A DNA stretch of 64,000 nucleotides. Origin: Deltaproteobacteria bacterium. Its GTDB lineage: Bacteria; Desulfobacterota; Desulfuromonadia; Geobacterales; Pseudopelobacteraceae. Made by a program: the position numbers and the translations under genes. The notes beneath the pieces are model-generated. The model ran no database searches. It was not told where the DNA came from and saw only the letters and a program-made list of their open reading frames with translations. The stretch covers positions 62,001 to 126,000 of the forward strand of contig JAJXWO010000004.1 in NCBI GenBank assembly GCA_021781535.1, in the 5' to 3' direction. Position 1 is the stretch's first letter, and the number at the start of each line of letters is the position of its first letter. Below are positions 1 through 8,259 of this stretch, one piece after another.

Positions 1-303
1 CGCTACACCGAAATATTCAGCTTGTGTAATCTGATCGTCGTCCAGCGCCCCGGATGTCCGGTTCTCAACCCGCTTGAATCTCTGGCTGCTGCCGTCAAGG
101 GATCATTTGTTTTGGACAGGGAATCCTGTTGCCTGACGCATGAGTCGGGCAACAGGATCTCCTTTATCACTGGCTCGCCGCTGGATATTTCATCGACTGA
201 AATCCGCCGGCTCGCCGCCGCTGGAAAAGATATAACTCACTATGTACCACCTGACGTGGCCGCATACATTTCGCATCAAAGGATCTACAACAAATGCCAG
301 TAA
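1..303 (+). CDS. nadD: nicotinate-nucleotide adenylyltransferase NadD, C-terminal part (5' end outside window)
   Basis: The reading frame is open from the first base, so the start lies upstream of the window; about 100 codons remain. NadD adenylylates nicotinate mononucleotide in NAD biosynthesis in the cytoplasm. The visible part carries the family's C-terminal signature: ISSTEIRR, then a glycine-containing turn and HYVPPDVAAYISHQRIY, matching the usual ISST-x-IR...VP..V..YI..H.LY ending. The stop overlaps the start of rsfS by 10 bases, the common nadD-rsfS coupling in bacteria. Identification rests on this C-terminal block and the neighbour. Confidence 0.9.
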   Translation, partial: RYTEIFSLCNLIVVQRPGCPVLNPLESLAAAVKGSFVLDRESCCLTHESGNRISFITGSPLDISSTEIRRLAAAGKDITHYVPPDVAAYISHQRIYNKCQ

Positions 304-707
304 AAAAAACCGAAGCTGTTGAAAAAACGACCCTGACCCCGGCTGAGCGGGCACTTAAATGCGCCGAGTTGGCATATGACAAAAAAGCATATGATATCTG
401 TGTCCGTGATATCTCCCGGGTCTCGTCGATTGCCGATTATATGGTGATTATTTCCGGTTCATCGGACAAACAGAACCAGGCCATAGCTGACAATATCCGT
501 ACCGGATTGAAAAAATACGGCAAAGTCAACGATATCGAAGGCGCTGTTGACGGCAAGTGGATCGTCATGGATTATGGTGATGTGCTGGTGCATATCTTCC
601 ATGACCAGATCCGCCGTTATTATGATCTGGACGGTCTGTGGGGCATGGCTCCCGAACTTGAATTGCCGCCTGAAATCAAAGCAAGCCGCAAGGAAGCTGA
701 TTTTTGA
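294..707 (+). CDS. rsfS: ribosomal silencing factor RsfS (YbeB/Iojap family)
   Basis: This 137-residue protein belongs to the RsfS/Iojap family, which binds ribosomal protein uL14 on the 50S subunit and blocks subunit joining when nutrients are scarce. Visible family features are ADYMVIISGSS near residues 49-59, the GxxDGKWIVMDYGDVLVHIF block near 84-103, and the YYDLDGLW motif near 109-116. The length is slightly over the usual 105-130 because of an extra charged N-terminal segment. The ATG lies inside the end of nadD, and the stop overlaps the TTG start of rlmH by three bases, so nadD, rsfS and rlmH are probably co-translated. Confidence 0.95.
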   Translation: MPVKKTEAVEKTTLTPAERALKCAELAYDKKAYDICVRDISRVSSIADYMVIISGSSDKQNQAIADNIRTGLKKYGKVNDIEGAVDGKWIVMDYGDVLVHIFHDQIRRYYDLDGLWGMAPELELPPEIKASRKEADF

Positions 708-1162
708 AAATCAAGGTACTCTGGGTCGGAAAAAGCCGTGACCCGTGGGTAAAGGATGCGATCAACGAATATGCAGGCCGCATCCTGCGCTACTCTCCCC
801 TGGACCTGATCGATATCCGGGACGAAAAAGGGGCCGTCGCCGAGGAAATGCGTCGCCGGGAATGCGAACGGTTGGAGAAGCAGATTCCCCCCGGCGCGAC
901 TCTGGTTTTGCTGGATGAACGGGGCGAACAGATGGACTCTCCGGGATTGGCTGCCTTTGTCGGCAAACAGCGTGACAGCGGCACCGGCGAACTGATCTTT
1001 GCCATTGGCGGCGCCTACGGTTTCTCTGAAGAATTCCGCCGGCGTGGCATGTTGCTGTCATTGTCAAAAATGACCTTCACTCACCAGATGGTGAGGGCCT
1101 TCCTGTTGGAACAGATTTACCGGGCGTTTACTATTTTGAACAAAGAGCCGTATCATCATTGA
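704..1162 (+). CDS. rlmH: 23S rRNA (pseudouridine1915-N3)-methyltransferase RlmH
   Basis: RlmH is a small SPOUT methyltransferase that methylates pseudouridine 1915 in helix 69 of 23S rRNA on assembled ribosomes. The 152-residue length fits the family. The knotted SAM-binding region is visible as LVLLDERG near residues 65-72, FAIGGAYGF near 99-107, and the C-terminal [16 protein letters not shown] and KEPYHH segments. The start is a TTG sharing bases with the rsfS stop (TTGA), a coupled arrangement. The stop lies 17 bases before the likely gpmI ATG. Confidence 0.95.
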   Translation: MKIKVLWVGKSRDPWVKDAINEYAGRILRYSPLDLIDIRDEKGAVAEEMRRRECERLEKQIPPGATLVLLDERGEQMDSPGLAAFVGKQRDSGTGELIFAIGGAYGFSEEFRRRGMLLSLSKMTFTHQMVRAFLLEQIYRAFTILNKEPYHH

Positions 1163-1179
1163 TCCGAAAGGGCGTACCC

Positions 1180-2700
1180 ATGAAAAAACCTCTGCTTCTG
1201 ATGATCCTTGACGGCTGGGGGATCAACCCCAACCCCGCCCACAATGCCGTTGCCCTGGCAAAAACTCCCAATCTGACAAAATATCTAAGCGAATACCCCC
1301 ATGCCATGATCCGCACTTCAGGTATGGCGGTCGGTCTGCCTGAGGGGCAGATGGGCAACTCCGAGGTGGGTCACCTGAATCTGGGGGCCGGCCGGGTTGT
1401 CTACCAGGAATTAACCCGTGTCACCAAATCCATCCTGGACGGTGACTTCTTTACCAATCCGACCTTGCTCGACTGCATCGCCAAAGTCAAAGCGTCCGGT
1501 GGGAGGCTGCATCTTTCCGGTTTGCTCTCTGACGGGGGGGTGCACTCCCACAACTCCCATTTGTATGCCCTGCTGGAATTGGCCAAGAGGGAACACGTAA
1601 CAGATGTCTTCGTGCACTGCCTGCTGGATGGCCGTGATACGCCGCCACAGAGCGGTGCCGACTATCTGGCGCAACTGGAGGCGGAGATGGGACGGATCGG
1701 CGTCGGAAAAATCGCCACGGTGATGGGGCGTTATTACGCCATGGACCGGGACAACCGCTGGGATCGGGTTGAGAAGGCGTATAACGCCATTGTCAGTGGC
1801 GAAGGCGAAAAATGCGCCAATGCAAAAGAGGCGATTGAGCAGAGCTATGCTGCCGGGGTACATGATGAATTTGTCGTGCCGGTTGTGGTTGCCAAAAATG
1901 CGACGCTGGATGATGGCGACGGCTTTATCTTTTTCAACTTCCGCTCCGATCGGGCCCGTGAAATAACCCGGGCTATCGCGCTTGATAATTTCGACGCTTT
2001 CGAACGCCGGAAGCGGCCGAAATTGGCAGGGTACGTCTGCCTGACTGAATACGACGCAACCTTCGGTTTGCCGATTGCGTTCGGCTCCACGGAGTTGACT
2101 AATATTCTGGGGGGCGTACTGGCCGATGCGGGACTGAAGCAGCTGCGCATTGCCGAAACCGAGAAATACGCCCACGTGACTTTTTTCTTTAATGGGGGGG
2201 TGGAAATCCCTTTTCCGGGCGAGGATCGCGCGCTGATCCCGTCACCGAAAGAGGTTGCTACCTACGACCAGAAGCCGGAGATGAGCGCCTATAAGGTGAC
2301 AGACGAGTTGCTGGCACGTCTGGAAAGCGGCACGTACGACGTCATCATTCTCAATTTCGCCAACTGCGACATGGTTGGCCACACCGGGATCGAGGCGGCG
2401 GCAATCAAGGCGGTAGAGGCGGTGGATGCCTGTGTCGGTCGGATTGTTGCCACGGTGCGGGAAATGGGGGGAGCGGTGCTGATCACCGCCGACCATGGCA
2501 ACGCCGAGCAGATGCAGGATGAAAACGGCGAACCATTTACCGCCCATACCACTAATCCGGTCTGGCTCGTGCTGGTGGATGACAGCCGCACAGGTGTTGC
2601 TTTGCGCGAAGGAGGACGACTTGCCGATATTGCCCCGACAATGCTGAAAATGCTGGGGGTGGCGCTGCCGCAGGAGATGACCGGGGAGAGTTTGTTATGA
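1180..2700 (+). CDS. gpmI: 2,3-bisphosphoglycerate-independent phosphoglycerate mutase
   Basis: GpmI interconverts 3- and 2-phosphoglycerate in glycolysis and gluconeogenesis using two Mn ions and a phosphoserine intermediate. I chose the ATG at 1180, giving [14 protein letters not shown] with metal ligand Asp11 and a GAAAGGG ribosome site just upstream. A TTG at 1159 would add seven unconserved residues. The phosphoserine motif [16 protein letters not shown] has Ser61. The C-terminal phosphatase half shows [15 protein letters not shown] and [12 protein letters not shown]. The 506-residue length is normal. The stop overlaps the next start (ATGA). Confidence 0.96.
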   Translation: MKKPLLLMILDGWGINPNPAHNAVALAKTPNLTKYLSEYPHAMIRTSGMAVGLPEGQMGNSEVGHLNLGAGRVVYQELTRVTKSILDGDFFTNPTLLDCIAKVKASGGRLHLSGLLSDGGVHSHNSHLYALLELAKREHVTDVFVHCLLDGRDTPPQSGADYLAQLEAEMGRIGVGKIATVMGRYYAMDRDNRWDRVEKAYNAIVSGEGEKCANAKEAIEQSYAAGVHDEFVVPVVVAKNATLDDGDGFIFFNFRSDRAREITRAIALDNFDAFERRKRPKLAGYVCLTEYDATFGLPIAFGSTELTNILGGVLADAGLKQLRIAETEKYAHVTFFFNGGVEIPFPGEDRALIPSPKEVATYDQKPEMSAYKVTDELLARLESGTYDVIILNFANCDMVGHTGIEAAAIKAVEAVDACVGRIVATVREMGGAVLITADHGNAEQMQDENGEPFTAHTTNPVWLVLVDDSRTGVALREGGRLADIAPTMLKMLGVALPQEMTGESLL

Positions 2701-3353
2701 CAACACGGAAACTTATCGGAACAAATAAAGAAATATCTATCGGCAAGATCGTCTGCCTCGCGCGCAACTACGCCGAGCATGCGAAGGAACTGGGTAACGA
2801 GACCCCTGTGGCGCCGGTGCTGTTCATGAAACCGGCTTCGTCGGTCATTGGCGATGGCGAGGCGGTGCGGATACCCCCATACTCGCAGGAGTGTCATTAT
2901 GAAGTCGAACTGGCGGTCTTGATCGGGAAACAGTGCCGGGCGGTTTCGGCAGAGAAGGCATGTGAGTACGTTGCCGGCTACGGCGTCGGCATAGATATGA
3001 CGCTACGCGATGTGCAGAATCATCTGAAAGCCAAGGGTCTCCCGTGGGAGATCGCCAAAGGATTCGACACCTCCTGCCCGCTGTCCGATTTTGTCCCGGC
3101 CGGGACGGTGCCTGATCCGCATAATCTGAGTTTGAAACTTGCGGTCAATGGTGAGGGTCGCCAGGATGGCTGCTCCTCCGGCATGATAAACCGTATTCCG
3201 GAGATAATCGCCCATATCACCGGCATTTTTACCCTGGAGCCGGGCGACGTTATTCTGACAGGTACGCCGGCCGGAGTCGGACAGGTGCGTGCCGGTGATG
3301 TGATGACTGCAGAGATAGAGGCTGTTGGGCGTTTAACGATACCGGTTGCATAG
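2697..3353 (+). CDS. fumarylacetoacetate hydrolase family protein (FAHD1/acylpyruvase type)
   Basis: This 218-residue single-domain FAH-fold enzyme resembles FAHD1-type acylpyruvate hydrolases and oxaloacetate decarboxylases. The metal-binding residues are visible as Glu69 and Glu71 in [12 protein letters not shown] and Asp100 in [12 protein letters not shown]. Other family motifs are [10 protein letters not shown] near 45-54, [10 protein letters not shown] near 118-127 and [13 protein letters not shown] near 182-194. It overlaps gpmI by four bases (ATGA), so it is translated from the glycolytic mRNA. This placement suggests a role in clearing or repairing a keto-acid metabolite near pyruvate. 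The exact substrate cannot be read from sequence. Confidence 0.88.
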   Translation: MTTRKLIGTNKEISIGKIVCLARNYAEHAKELGNETPVAPVLFMKPASSVIGDGEAVRIPPYSQECHYEVELAVLIGKQCRAVSAEKACEYVAGYGVGIDMTLRDVQNHLKAKGLPWEIAKGFDTSCPLSDFVPAGTVPDPHNLSLKLAVNGEGRQDGCSSGMINRIPEIIAHITGIFTLEPGDVILTGTPAGVGQVRAGDVMTAEIEAVGRLTIPVA

Positions 3354-3367
3354 CGTGACAAAAAAAC

Positions 3368-4564
3368 ATGCGCAGCAATCATTTCACGCATAAGAATCGA
3401 TTTCCCAGGTTTATACGTCTGCTGAAACGGCTGCGCCCGCTGGAACTGCCGGTCACCCATCGCCATAACGGTGTCGAACTTTTTCAGGATGGGCGAGAAT
3501 TTTTCCAAGCTTTCTTCGCCGGCATCCGTGCTGCTGAACATACAATCCTGCTGGAATACTACCTCATACATAATGATCGCATCGGCATCGAGCTGGCACG
3601 GGAATTAACCGCGGCTGTGCAACGCGGCGTTACCGTCAGGTTGATCTACGATTATATCGGGTGCCTTGACACTCCTTCCTCATATTTCAAAAAACTTTCC
3701 AAAAACGGTATCACGTTGCTCGCCTTCAATGTCCCTTCGTTCACCCGTGCCCTGTACTGGTTCGATGCGCGGGATCATCGCAAAATGATGATTATCGACG
3801 GCATGCTGGTTTTTCTCGGGGGGTTCAACGTCGGTGACGAGTATGCCGGCTGCGTGGAAAATCGGCAGAGTTTCCGGGATTTGGGCTTCAGTATCCGGGG
3901 GGAGGCGGTGTGTGAACTGTCGGCAATATTCGAGGCCACCTGGAACGGTGACATATACGGGACTCCCGTGCGGGTTGCGGCTGAGCGGCCGAGCTGCCCG
4001 GAAAGCAAGGTTGGCGATGCTGCAGTCACAATCATTAGTGGCGGTCCGCGTCAGCGGCGCTCCTATATCCGTGAAGCATTTCAGGTCAATATCGCTGCTG
4101 CTGCCGAAGAAATCCTGATTGCAACGCCGTACTTCGTGCCAGGGCCCCGTATTATCCGCTCCCTGTTGCGGGCAGTGCGTCGGGGGGTGCGGGTGCGCCT
4201 GCTGCTGCCTGCCCGCAGTGATGTGCCGCTTGTACTTTTGCTCGGCAGGAGTTCATACGCAACGCTGTTGAAGGGCGGGGTTGAAATATTTGAACTGGAC
4301 CGTGAAATTCTCCATGCCAAGGTTATGTTGATCGATGCCGAGCGAACCGTCATCGGTTCGGCTAACCTCGATCAACGCAGTTTCCATCGCAACTTCGAGA
4401 TCAACTGCCTGGTGGACAACGTGCAGTTCGGCGGACAGATACGGGCGCTGCTGCTGAAAGAAATTGCTGGCGCCCGTCCGGTAGAGCTGGATGTCCACGA
4501 ACGACGGGGAGGATTGGTCCGGAACATGGAGCGGGTAGTCAGCCTGTTCGGGTGGTTTTTGTGA
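3368..4564 (+). CDS. cardiolipin synthase-like phospholipase D family protein (ClsB type)
   Basis: The 398-residue protein has two HxKxxxxD motifs of the phospholipase D superfamily: His137-Lys139-Asp144 and His316-Lys318-Asp323, the second followed by GSANLDQRSF. Cardiolipin synthases of this family join two phosphatidylglycerol molecules, or PG and PE, at the inner membrane. The N-terminus is basic (KNRFPRFIRLLKRLR) and lacks the two transmembrane helices of ClsA, so it resembles ClsB or peripheral forms. It lies 14 bases after the FAH gene and overlaps tatD, within the same run of genes. Confidence 0.85.
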   Translation: MRSNHFTHKNRFPRFIRLLKRLRPLELPVTHRHNGVELFQDGREFFQAFFAGIRAAEHTILLEYYLIHNDRIGIELARELTAAVQRGVTVRLIYDYIGCLDTPSSYFKKLSKNGITLLAFNVPSFTRALYWFDARDHRKMMIIDGMLVFLGGFNVGDEYAGCVENRQSFRDLGFSIRGEAVCELSAIFEATWNGDIYGTPVRVAAERPSCPESKVGDAAVTIISGGPRQRRSYIREAFQVNIAAAAEEILIATPYFVPGPRIIRSLLRAVRRGVRVRLLLPARSDVPLVLLLGRSSYATLLKGGVEIFELDREILHAKVMLIDAERTVIGSANLDQRSFHRNFEINCLVDNVQFGGQIRALLLKEIAGARPVELDVHERRGGLVRNMERVVSLFGWFL

Positions 4565-5388
4565 GTCTCATGCCGCGTCAGCAGAAATGCCCGCATGAGT
4601 ATATCGGCTCCGGGGGATCATTGATCGACAGCCATTGCCATCTTGATCTGGAACCTCTTAAATCAGGATTGCCGCATATTCTGCAGGAAGCCTATGCGGC
4701 AGGAGTGGAGGGATTTGTCGTCCCCGGAGTGCATCCCGAAGGGTGGCCCCGAATATCCGCGCTGGCGGCGGAAAATTCCCGGATTATGCCGGCATTCGGC
4801 ATCCACCCGATGCATGCGGGAGCTATGAATGATCTGGTTTGTGACCAGCTGCTGAAATGTGCCGTACAGGGGGTCGCAATCGGTGAAACCGGTCTTGATC
4901 CTGCGTATGAAGTTTCTTTGGCGATACAGGAGCGGGCCTTCCGGGAACAGCTTCGCATGGCCGCTACCTGCGGCTTACCGGTGTTGATCCATTGCCGGCG
5001 GGCTTTTCAAAGGGTAGCGGCAATTCTTCGCGAAGAGCGTGCTGATCAGGTGGGGGGGATCATGCATGCTTTCTCCGGCTCTCCGGAAATGGCCCGCGAA
5101 TTTACTCGACTCGGTTTTGTCATCTCGATTTCCGGAACTGTCACCTGGAGTAATGCGGTCAAACCGCTGCGCATAGCAAGGGAGCTGCCGTTGGAACATC
5201 TGGTGCTGGAAACCGACGCCCCCGATATGACGCCACAGCGGTATCGCGGAGTTTTCAACCGGCCAGCCTGGATAACGGAAACCGCACAGTGTGTCGCGGA
5301 AATCAGGGGAATTTCACGGGAAGATGTCGCTCGAATTACCACAGGGAATGTCCGGCGCATTCTGCGGCTAACAAGCGGCTCTGCTTGA
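4561..5388 (+). CDS. tatD: TatD family metal-dependent hydrolase / 3'-5' DNase
   Basis: TatD proteins are TIM-barrel hydrolases acting as Mg-dependent exonucleases in DNA repair and RNA turnover. Visible motifs are IDSHCHLD (metal-binding HxH), GIHPMHA, AIGETGLDPAY, PVLIHCRRAF, GGIMHAFSGS and LETDAPDM, in the normal order. The start is uncertain. GTG 4561 overlaps the cls stop (GTGA), and GTG 4552 is also in frame. TTG 4621, preceded by GGGGGA, would begin right at the conserved IDSHCHLD and give the usual length of about 256. I list 4561 because of the coupling overlap. Confidence 0.9.
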   Translation: MSLMPRQQKCPHEYIGSGGSLIDSHCHLDLEPLKSGLPHILQEAYAAGVEGFVVPGVHPEGWPRISALAAENSRIMPAFGIHPMHAGAMNDLVCDQLLKCAVQGVAIGETGLDPAYEVSLAIQERAFREQLRMAATCGLPVLIHCRRAFQRVAAILREERADQVGGIMHAFSGSPEMAREFTRLGFVISISGTVTWSNAVKPLRIARELPLEHLVLETDAPDMTPQRYRGVFNRPAWITETAQCVAEIRGISREDVARITTGNVRRILRLTSGSA

Positions 5389-5485
5389 AGCTGTATTTTA
5401 GGGGAGTGCTGTGGTACTATTTTGACAGTATGGACCTGCACAAAACACACAGAAAATGATATCTCCAATACTGAGGAGCGACGTC

Positions 5486-5818
5486 ATGAAAAATGTATTT
5501 TTACTTCTTTCCGGATGTATTGTGACTATCAGCGGCTGTGCCATGTTCACCGCCTGGAGAAGCATTCCCCCGCCGGGAGGGTGCGACCAGTGCCATACCG
5601 TGGCCATCAGCGCCAACTGGCAGGCAGAGTATAAACCGGCGACAGTGGCGGACGAGCGCGGACGTCTTGCCTTCCAGACCCCCGAATATAACTTGCCCAC
5701 TTTGGGAGGGCAGGAGTCTCCGCTGGACGCTAAAAAAGTGGATGAACTGGCCTGCTTTGATTGCCACAAATCCCCTTCACCAGCTCATAAGGGACGGAAA
5801 GGGCGCTTTCATCACTAA
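5486..5818 (+). CDS. small diheme c-type cytochrome lipoprotein
   Basis: A 110-residue protein with a lipoprotein signal peptide (MKNVFLLLSGCIVTISGC; lipobox ISGC with Cys18) and two heme c motifs, CDQCH at residues 33-37 and CFDCH at 90-94. Further histidines (97-100 region and a C-terminal GRFHH) could be distal heme ligands. It is expected to be anchored in a membrane facing the periplasm or outside and to carry electrons; the partner is unknown. An ATG at 5456 would spoil the signal peptide. The ATG at 5486 has GAGGAGCGAC upstream. It converges on the response regulator at 5825. Confidence 0.85.
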   Translation: MKNVFLLLSGCIVTISGCAMFTAWRSIPPPGGCDQCHTVAISANWQAEYKPATVADERGRLAFQTPEYNLPTLGGQESPLDAKKVDELACFDCHKSPSPAHKGRKGRFHH

Positions 5819-5824
5819 TAGTCA

Positions 5825-6532
5825 CTAATCACCTTCGCGACTGAATCGATAACCGACCGCGCGTACGGTCAGAAAATGTTTCGGATGGGAGGGGTCAGGT
5901 TCGAAGTATTTACGGAGCCGGACGATAAAGTTATCCAACGTTCTCGTTTCGGTGTCGCTGCTGTAACCCCATACGGACTGCAGCAGGTCGCTCCGATGGA
6001 TGGCCTGGCCCTCTTTCTGGAAGAATAGCGACAGTACCCGCACCTCCATCTCGGTCAGGTCAATCTCCCCTTGGGCTGTTCTGGCCCGGTAAGACAGCAG
6101 GAACACTTCATTGTCGCCAAAGCGATATCCCTCTTCGACCGGTTCCGGGCGATACCATGAGGAACGACGCAACATCCCTTTGACACGCAGCAGAAATTCT
6201 ACCAGATTAAATGGTTTGGTAAGGTAATCATCGGCCCCGTTTTCCAGACCTTCCACCCGGTCGGCATCTTCAGAGCGGGCGGTCAGCATCAGAATGGGGA
6301 CACGCGGATCGAGTGTTCTAATGGCACGGCACGCCTGAAAGCCATTCATGCCGGGAAGCATGACATCAAGAATGACCAGGTCAAAGCGCTCAATCTCAAG
6401 TGTTGCCAGCGCCCGTTCGGCCGTCTCAAAATGACTGACCCGGTTCCCCTCCTCTTCCAGATTGAAACAGATACCGCGTGCCAGATGAATTTCGTCTTCA
6501 ACCAGCATAATGTGTGGTTTATCGTCAGTCAT
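5825..6532 (-). CDS. OmpR-family response regulator
   Basis: The 235-residue protein has an N-terminal receiver domain (acidic pocket VEDE at 11-14, phospho-acceptor Asp56 in LVILDVMLPGMNG, then LMLTARSED and the YLTKPF lysine) and a C-terminal winged-helix DNA-binding domain (residues about 135-232, ending VRAVGYRF). It lies 10 bases downstream of the histidine kinase in the same direction, so the pair forms a two-component system. The signal and target genes are not evident. The neighbours, a diheme lipoprotein and a small membrane protein, are possible targets only by position. Confidence 0.95.
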   Translation of the reverse strand: MTDDKPHIMLVEDEIHLARGICFNLEEEGNRVSHFETAERALATLEIERFDLVILDVMLPGMNGFQACRAIRTLDPRVPILMLTARSEDADRVEGLENGADDYLTKPFNLVEFLLRVKGMLRRSSWYRPEPVEEGYRFGDNEVFLLSYRARTAQGEIDLTEMEVRVLSLFFQKEGQAIHRSDLLQSVWGYSSDTETRTLDNFIVRLRKYFEPDPSHPKHFLTVRAVGYRFSREGD

Positions 6533-6542
6533 TTCTGTCTCC

Positions 6543-7478
6543 TCATGCCGCCGGCAATTTCACGGTAAACGTGCAGCCTTTGCCGGGCCCGTCGCTTGTC
6601 ACGCCGACCGTGCCGCCATACCCCTTGATTACGGATTCTACAATGTAAAGCCCAAGCCCGGTGCCGCGTACATTGTCGCCCGGTGGTTGGACGCGATAGA
6701 AGCGGCTGAATACTTTTTTTTGTTCTTTCTTTTCAAGTCCGCGGCCCTGGTCCTGAACTGAAAGGTACAGCCACATTCCGGTTTTGACCAGTCGAACCGA
6801 GATGTCAACACCTTGCGGGGAATAGAGCACCGCATTCTCAAACAGGTTGCGAACCACCATACTCATTTCTTCAGGGTCGACCATCGCCTTTAGTGAGGAC
6901 AGTGCTTCGAATGAAATACTTCCTCCTTGCGGCAGCGTGGCCCGTTCTCGCTCCACATATTCGCGAACCAGCAGCGTCAGATCGGTCAGTCGCCGCTCTG
7001 ACTGCTTGCGGCGCTGCTCAAGCCGGGCAGCCATCAGCAGGTTGTTGATCAGATAATGGAGGCGTTCGGTGTCTGACAGCATCGTTCCGACGAAAGAATC
7101 AAGCCGTTCTTCAGACGGCTTGCGCAGCCGGATCGTCTCCAGGTGGAGCTGGATGGAAGCGAGCGGGGATTTCAGTTCATGAGTCACCTGGGAGATGATG
7201 TTTCTCTGCTGCAGATACAGGTTTGACTGGCGGTTCCAGTAGACAAAGATCACGTACACGCCGATCAGGATCAGCACCAGCATGACCAGGCCTTCCACCA
7301 TGACCGGCCAGTTGGCCCCTTGCCCAAGCAGTTCAGGACGGTATTTCTCGGCCAGTTCACGGAACTCGCGCTGTTTGCCGATAAACCAGTAGATCCAGAA
7401 CACGACAGCGGTGATCCATACCAGCTGGATTGCAATCAGAGCCATAATCGGATGGAAGATACGACGATGAATATTCAT
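6543..7478 (-). CDS. membrane sensor histidine kinase
   Basis: A 311-residue kinase, first gene of the two-gene operon with the OmpR-type regulator. Two transmembrane helices (about residues 10-34 and 58-80) flank a very short periplasmic loop of about 25 residues, too small for a classic ligand domain, so it may sense the membrane or partner proteins. The HisKA box is VTHELKSPLASIQ with His100. The HATPase part shows the N box (VVRNLFENAVLYSP), DQGRGL and GTGLGLYIVESV. No HAMP or PAS domain is visible. The stimulus is unknown. Confidence 0.93.
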   Translation of the reverse strand: MNIHRRIFHPIMALIAIQLVWITAVVFWIYWFIGKQREFRELAEKYRPELLGQGANWPVMVEGLVMLVLILIGVYVIFVYWNRQSNLYLQQRNIISQVTHELKSPLASIQLHLETIRLRKPSEERLDSFVGTMLSDTERLHYLINNLLMAARLEQRRKQSERRLTDLTLLVREYVERERATLPQGGSISFEALSSLKAMVDPEEMSMVVRNLFENAVLYSPQGVDISVRLVKTGMWLYLSVQDQGRGLEKKEQKKVFSRFYRVQPPGDNVRGTGLGLYIVESVIKGYGGTVGVTSDGPGKGCTFTVKLPAA

Positions 7479-7639
7479 GATGTATGATACCTATAAGATG
7501 TGATCTGCTTCTCAACAGCAGGGCAAGATGCCGTGGTTACGAGTGTACATCATTCTGCATGCTTGTGCATCAAGCTACTTTCTGCTAGATTTGCGCACTA
7601 CTGAAACATGGTTATAAATTTCTTGCGGAGTCTCTGTCA

Positions 7640-8122
7640 ATGCCTGGTCTCAATTTAAAAAAACTTAACCGGCAGATGATGATCTACCGGATCGTACAAA
7701 CAATATTAACCGGTCTGCTGGTCGTGCTCGCGATAGCTTTCCAGGGACACTTTACCGCCCTCCAGAAACCGGGACAGTTTATCACCAGTATCGTTGCAGC
7801 TATCATTGTGCAGTTACTGCTGATATATCCGGTTTACCGGCTGGCCTGGCGCGATGTTGGTGTAGAAATCGACGGAAGTGCACCAGACCTGTCCGCTAAT
7901 CAGTTGGCTGCCCTGCGAAAAAAACGTTTAATCGGTGATCTGTGGAAATTTTGTGGTGTCGCTTTCTTTGTAGTCTTTGTCGCTCTTGTGCCGGATGCCA
8001 AAAAGGCAGCCGGTGCGTCGCTGGTACTCACCACGACAATCTTTTCGTTTCTGCTGACCTGTCTGATGTATTTCCAGTGTTTCAACTTCAGCGCCAAAAA
8101 ACGGCTGAAGCAAAACCTGTAA
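7640..8122 (+). CDS. conserved small membrane protein of unknown function
   Basis: I do not recognise this 160-residue protein. It has four predicted transmembrane helices (about residues 15-34, 48-70, 107-125 and 131-150) and a basic C-terminus (SAKKRLKQNL). The loop between helices 2 and 3 is soluble and ends in LRKKRLIGDLWK. GGAG lies 11 bases before the ATG. It is divergent from the histidine kinase, with about 160 bases between the two genes, so both could share a regulated promoter region. No catalytic motif is seen. Confidence 0.7.
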   Translation: MPGLNLKKLNRQMMIYRIVQTILTGLLVVLAIAFQGHFTALQKPGQFITSIVAAIIVQLLLIYPVYRLAWRDVGVEIDGSAPDLSANQLAALRKKRLIGDLWKFCGVAFFVVFVALVPDAKKAAGASLVLTTTIFSFLLTCLMYFQCFNFSAKKRLKQNL

Positions 8123-8135
8123 GAACCAGCCACTT

Positions 8136-8246
8136 TTAAACACAGAGACACAGAGAAAACCAAGATCAAACAGATACTGTTTTTGGGTTTAAACCTAGAA
8201 TACGTTGTCTTTGACTGTCTCTGTGTCTCTGTGCCTCTGTGTTAAA
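8136..8246. repeat. imperfect inverted repeat of 8-bp CTCTGTG/CACAGAG units
   Basis: The left arm has two CACAGAGA units (8141-8148 and 8149-8156) preceded by TTTAAA. The right arm has three units of period 8 (TCTCTGTG 8218-8225, TCTCTGTG 8226-8233, CCTCTGTG 8234-8241) followed by TTAAAT. The arms are complementary and enclose about 60 bases containing GGGTTTAAACC. The element sits between two convergent genes, where it could end transcription from both sides. It looks like a mobile palindromic intergenic repeat rather than a simple hairpin terminator. Confidence 0.75.
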
Positions 8247-8259
8247 TTGCTTTTGATGT

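Noticed and set aside
1411-2175. 254-codon open frame antisense to gpmI
   Set aside because: Shadow frame; the gpmI frame has all catalytic motifs.
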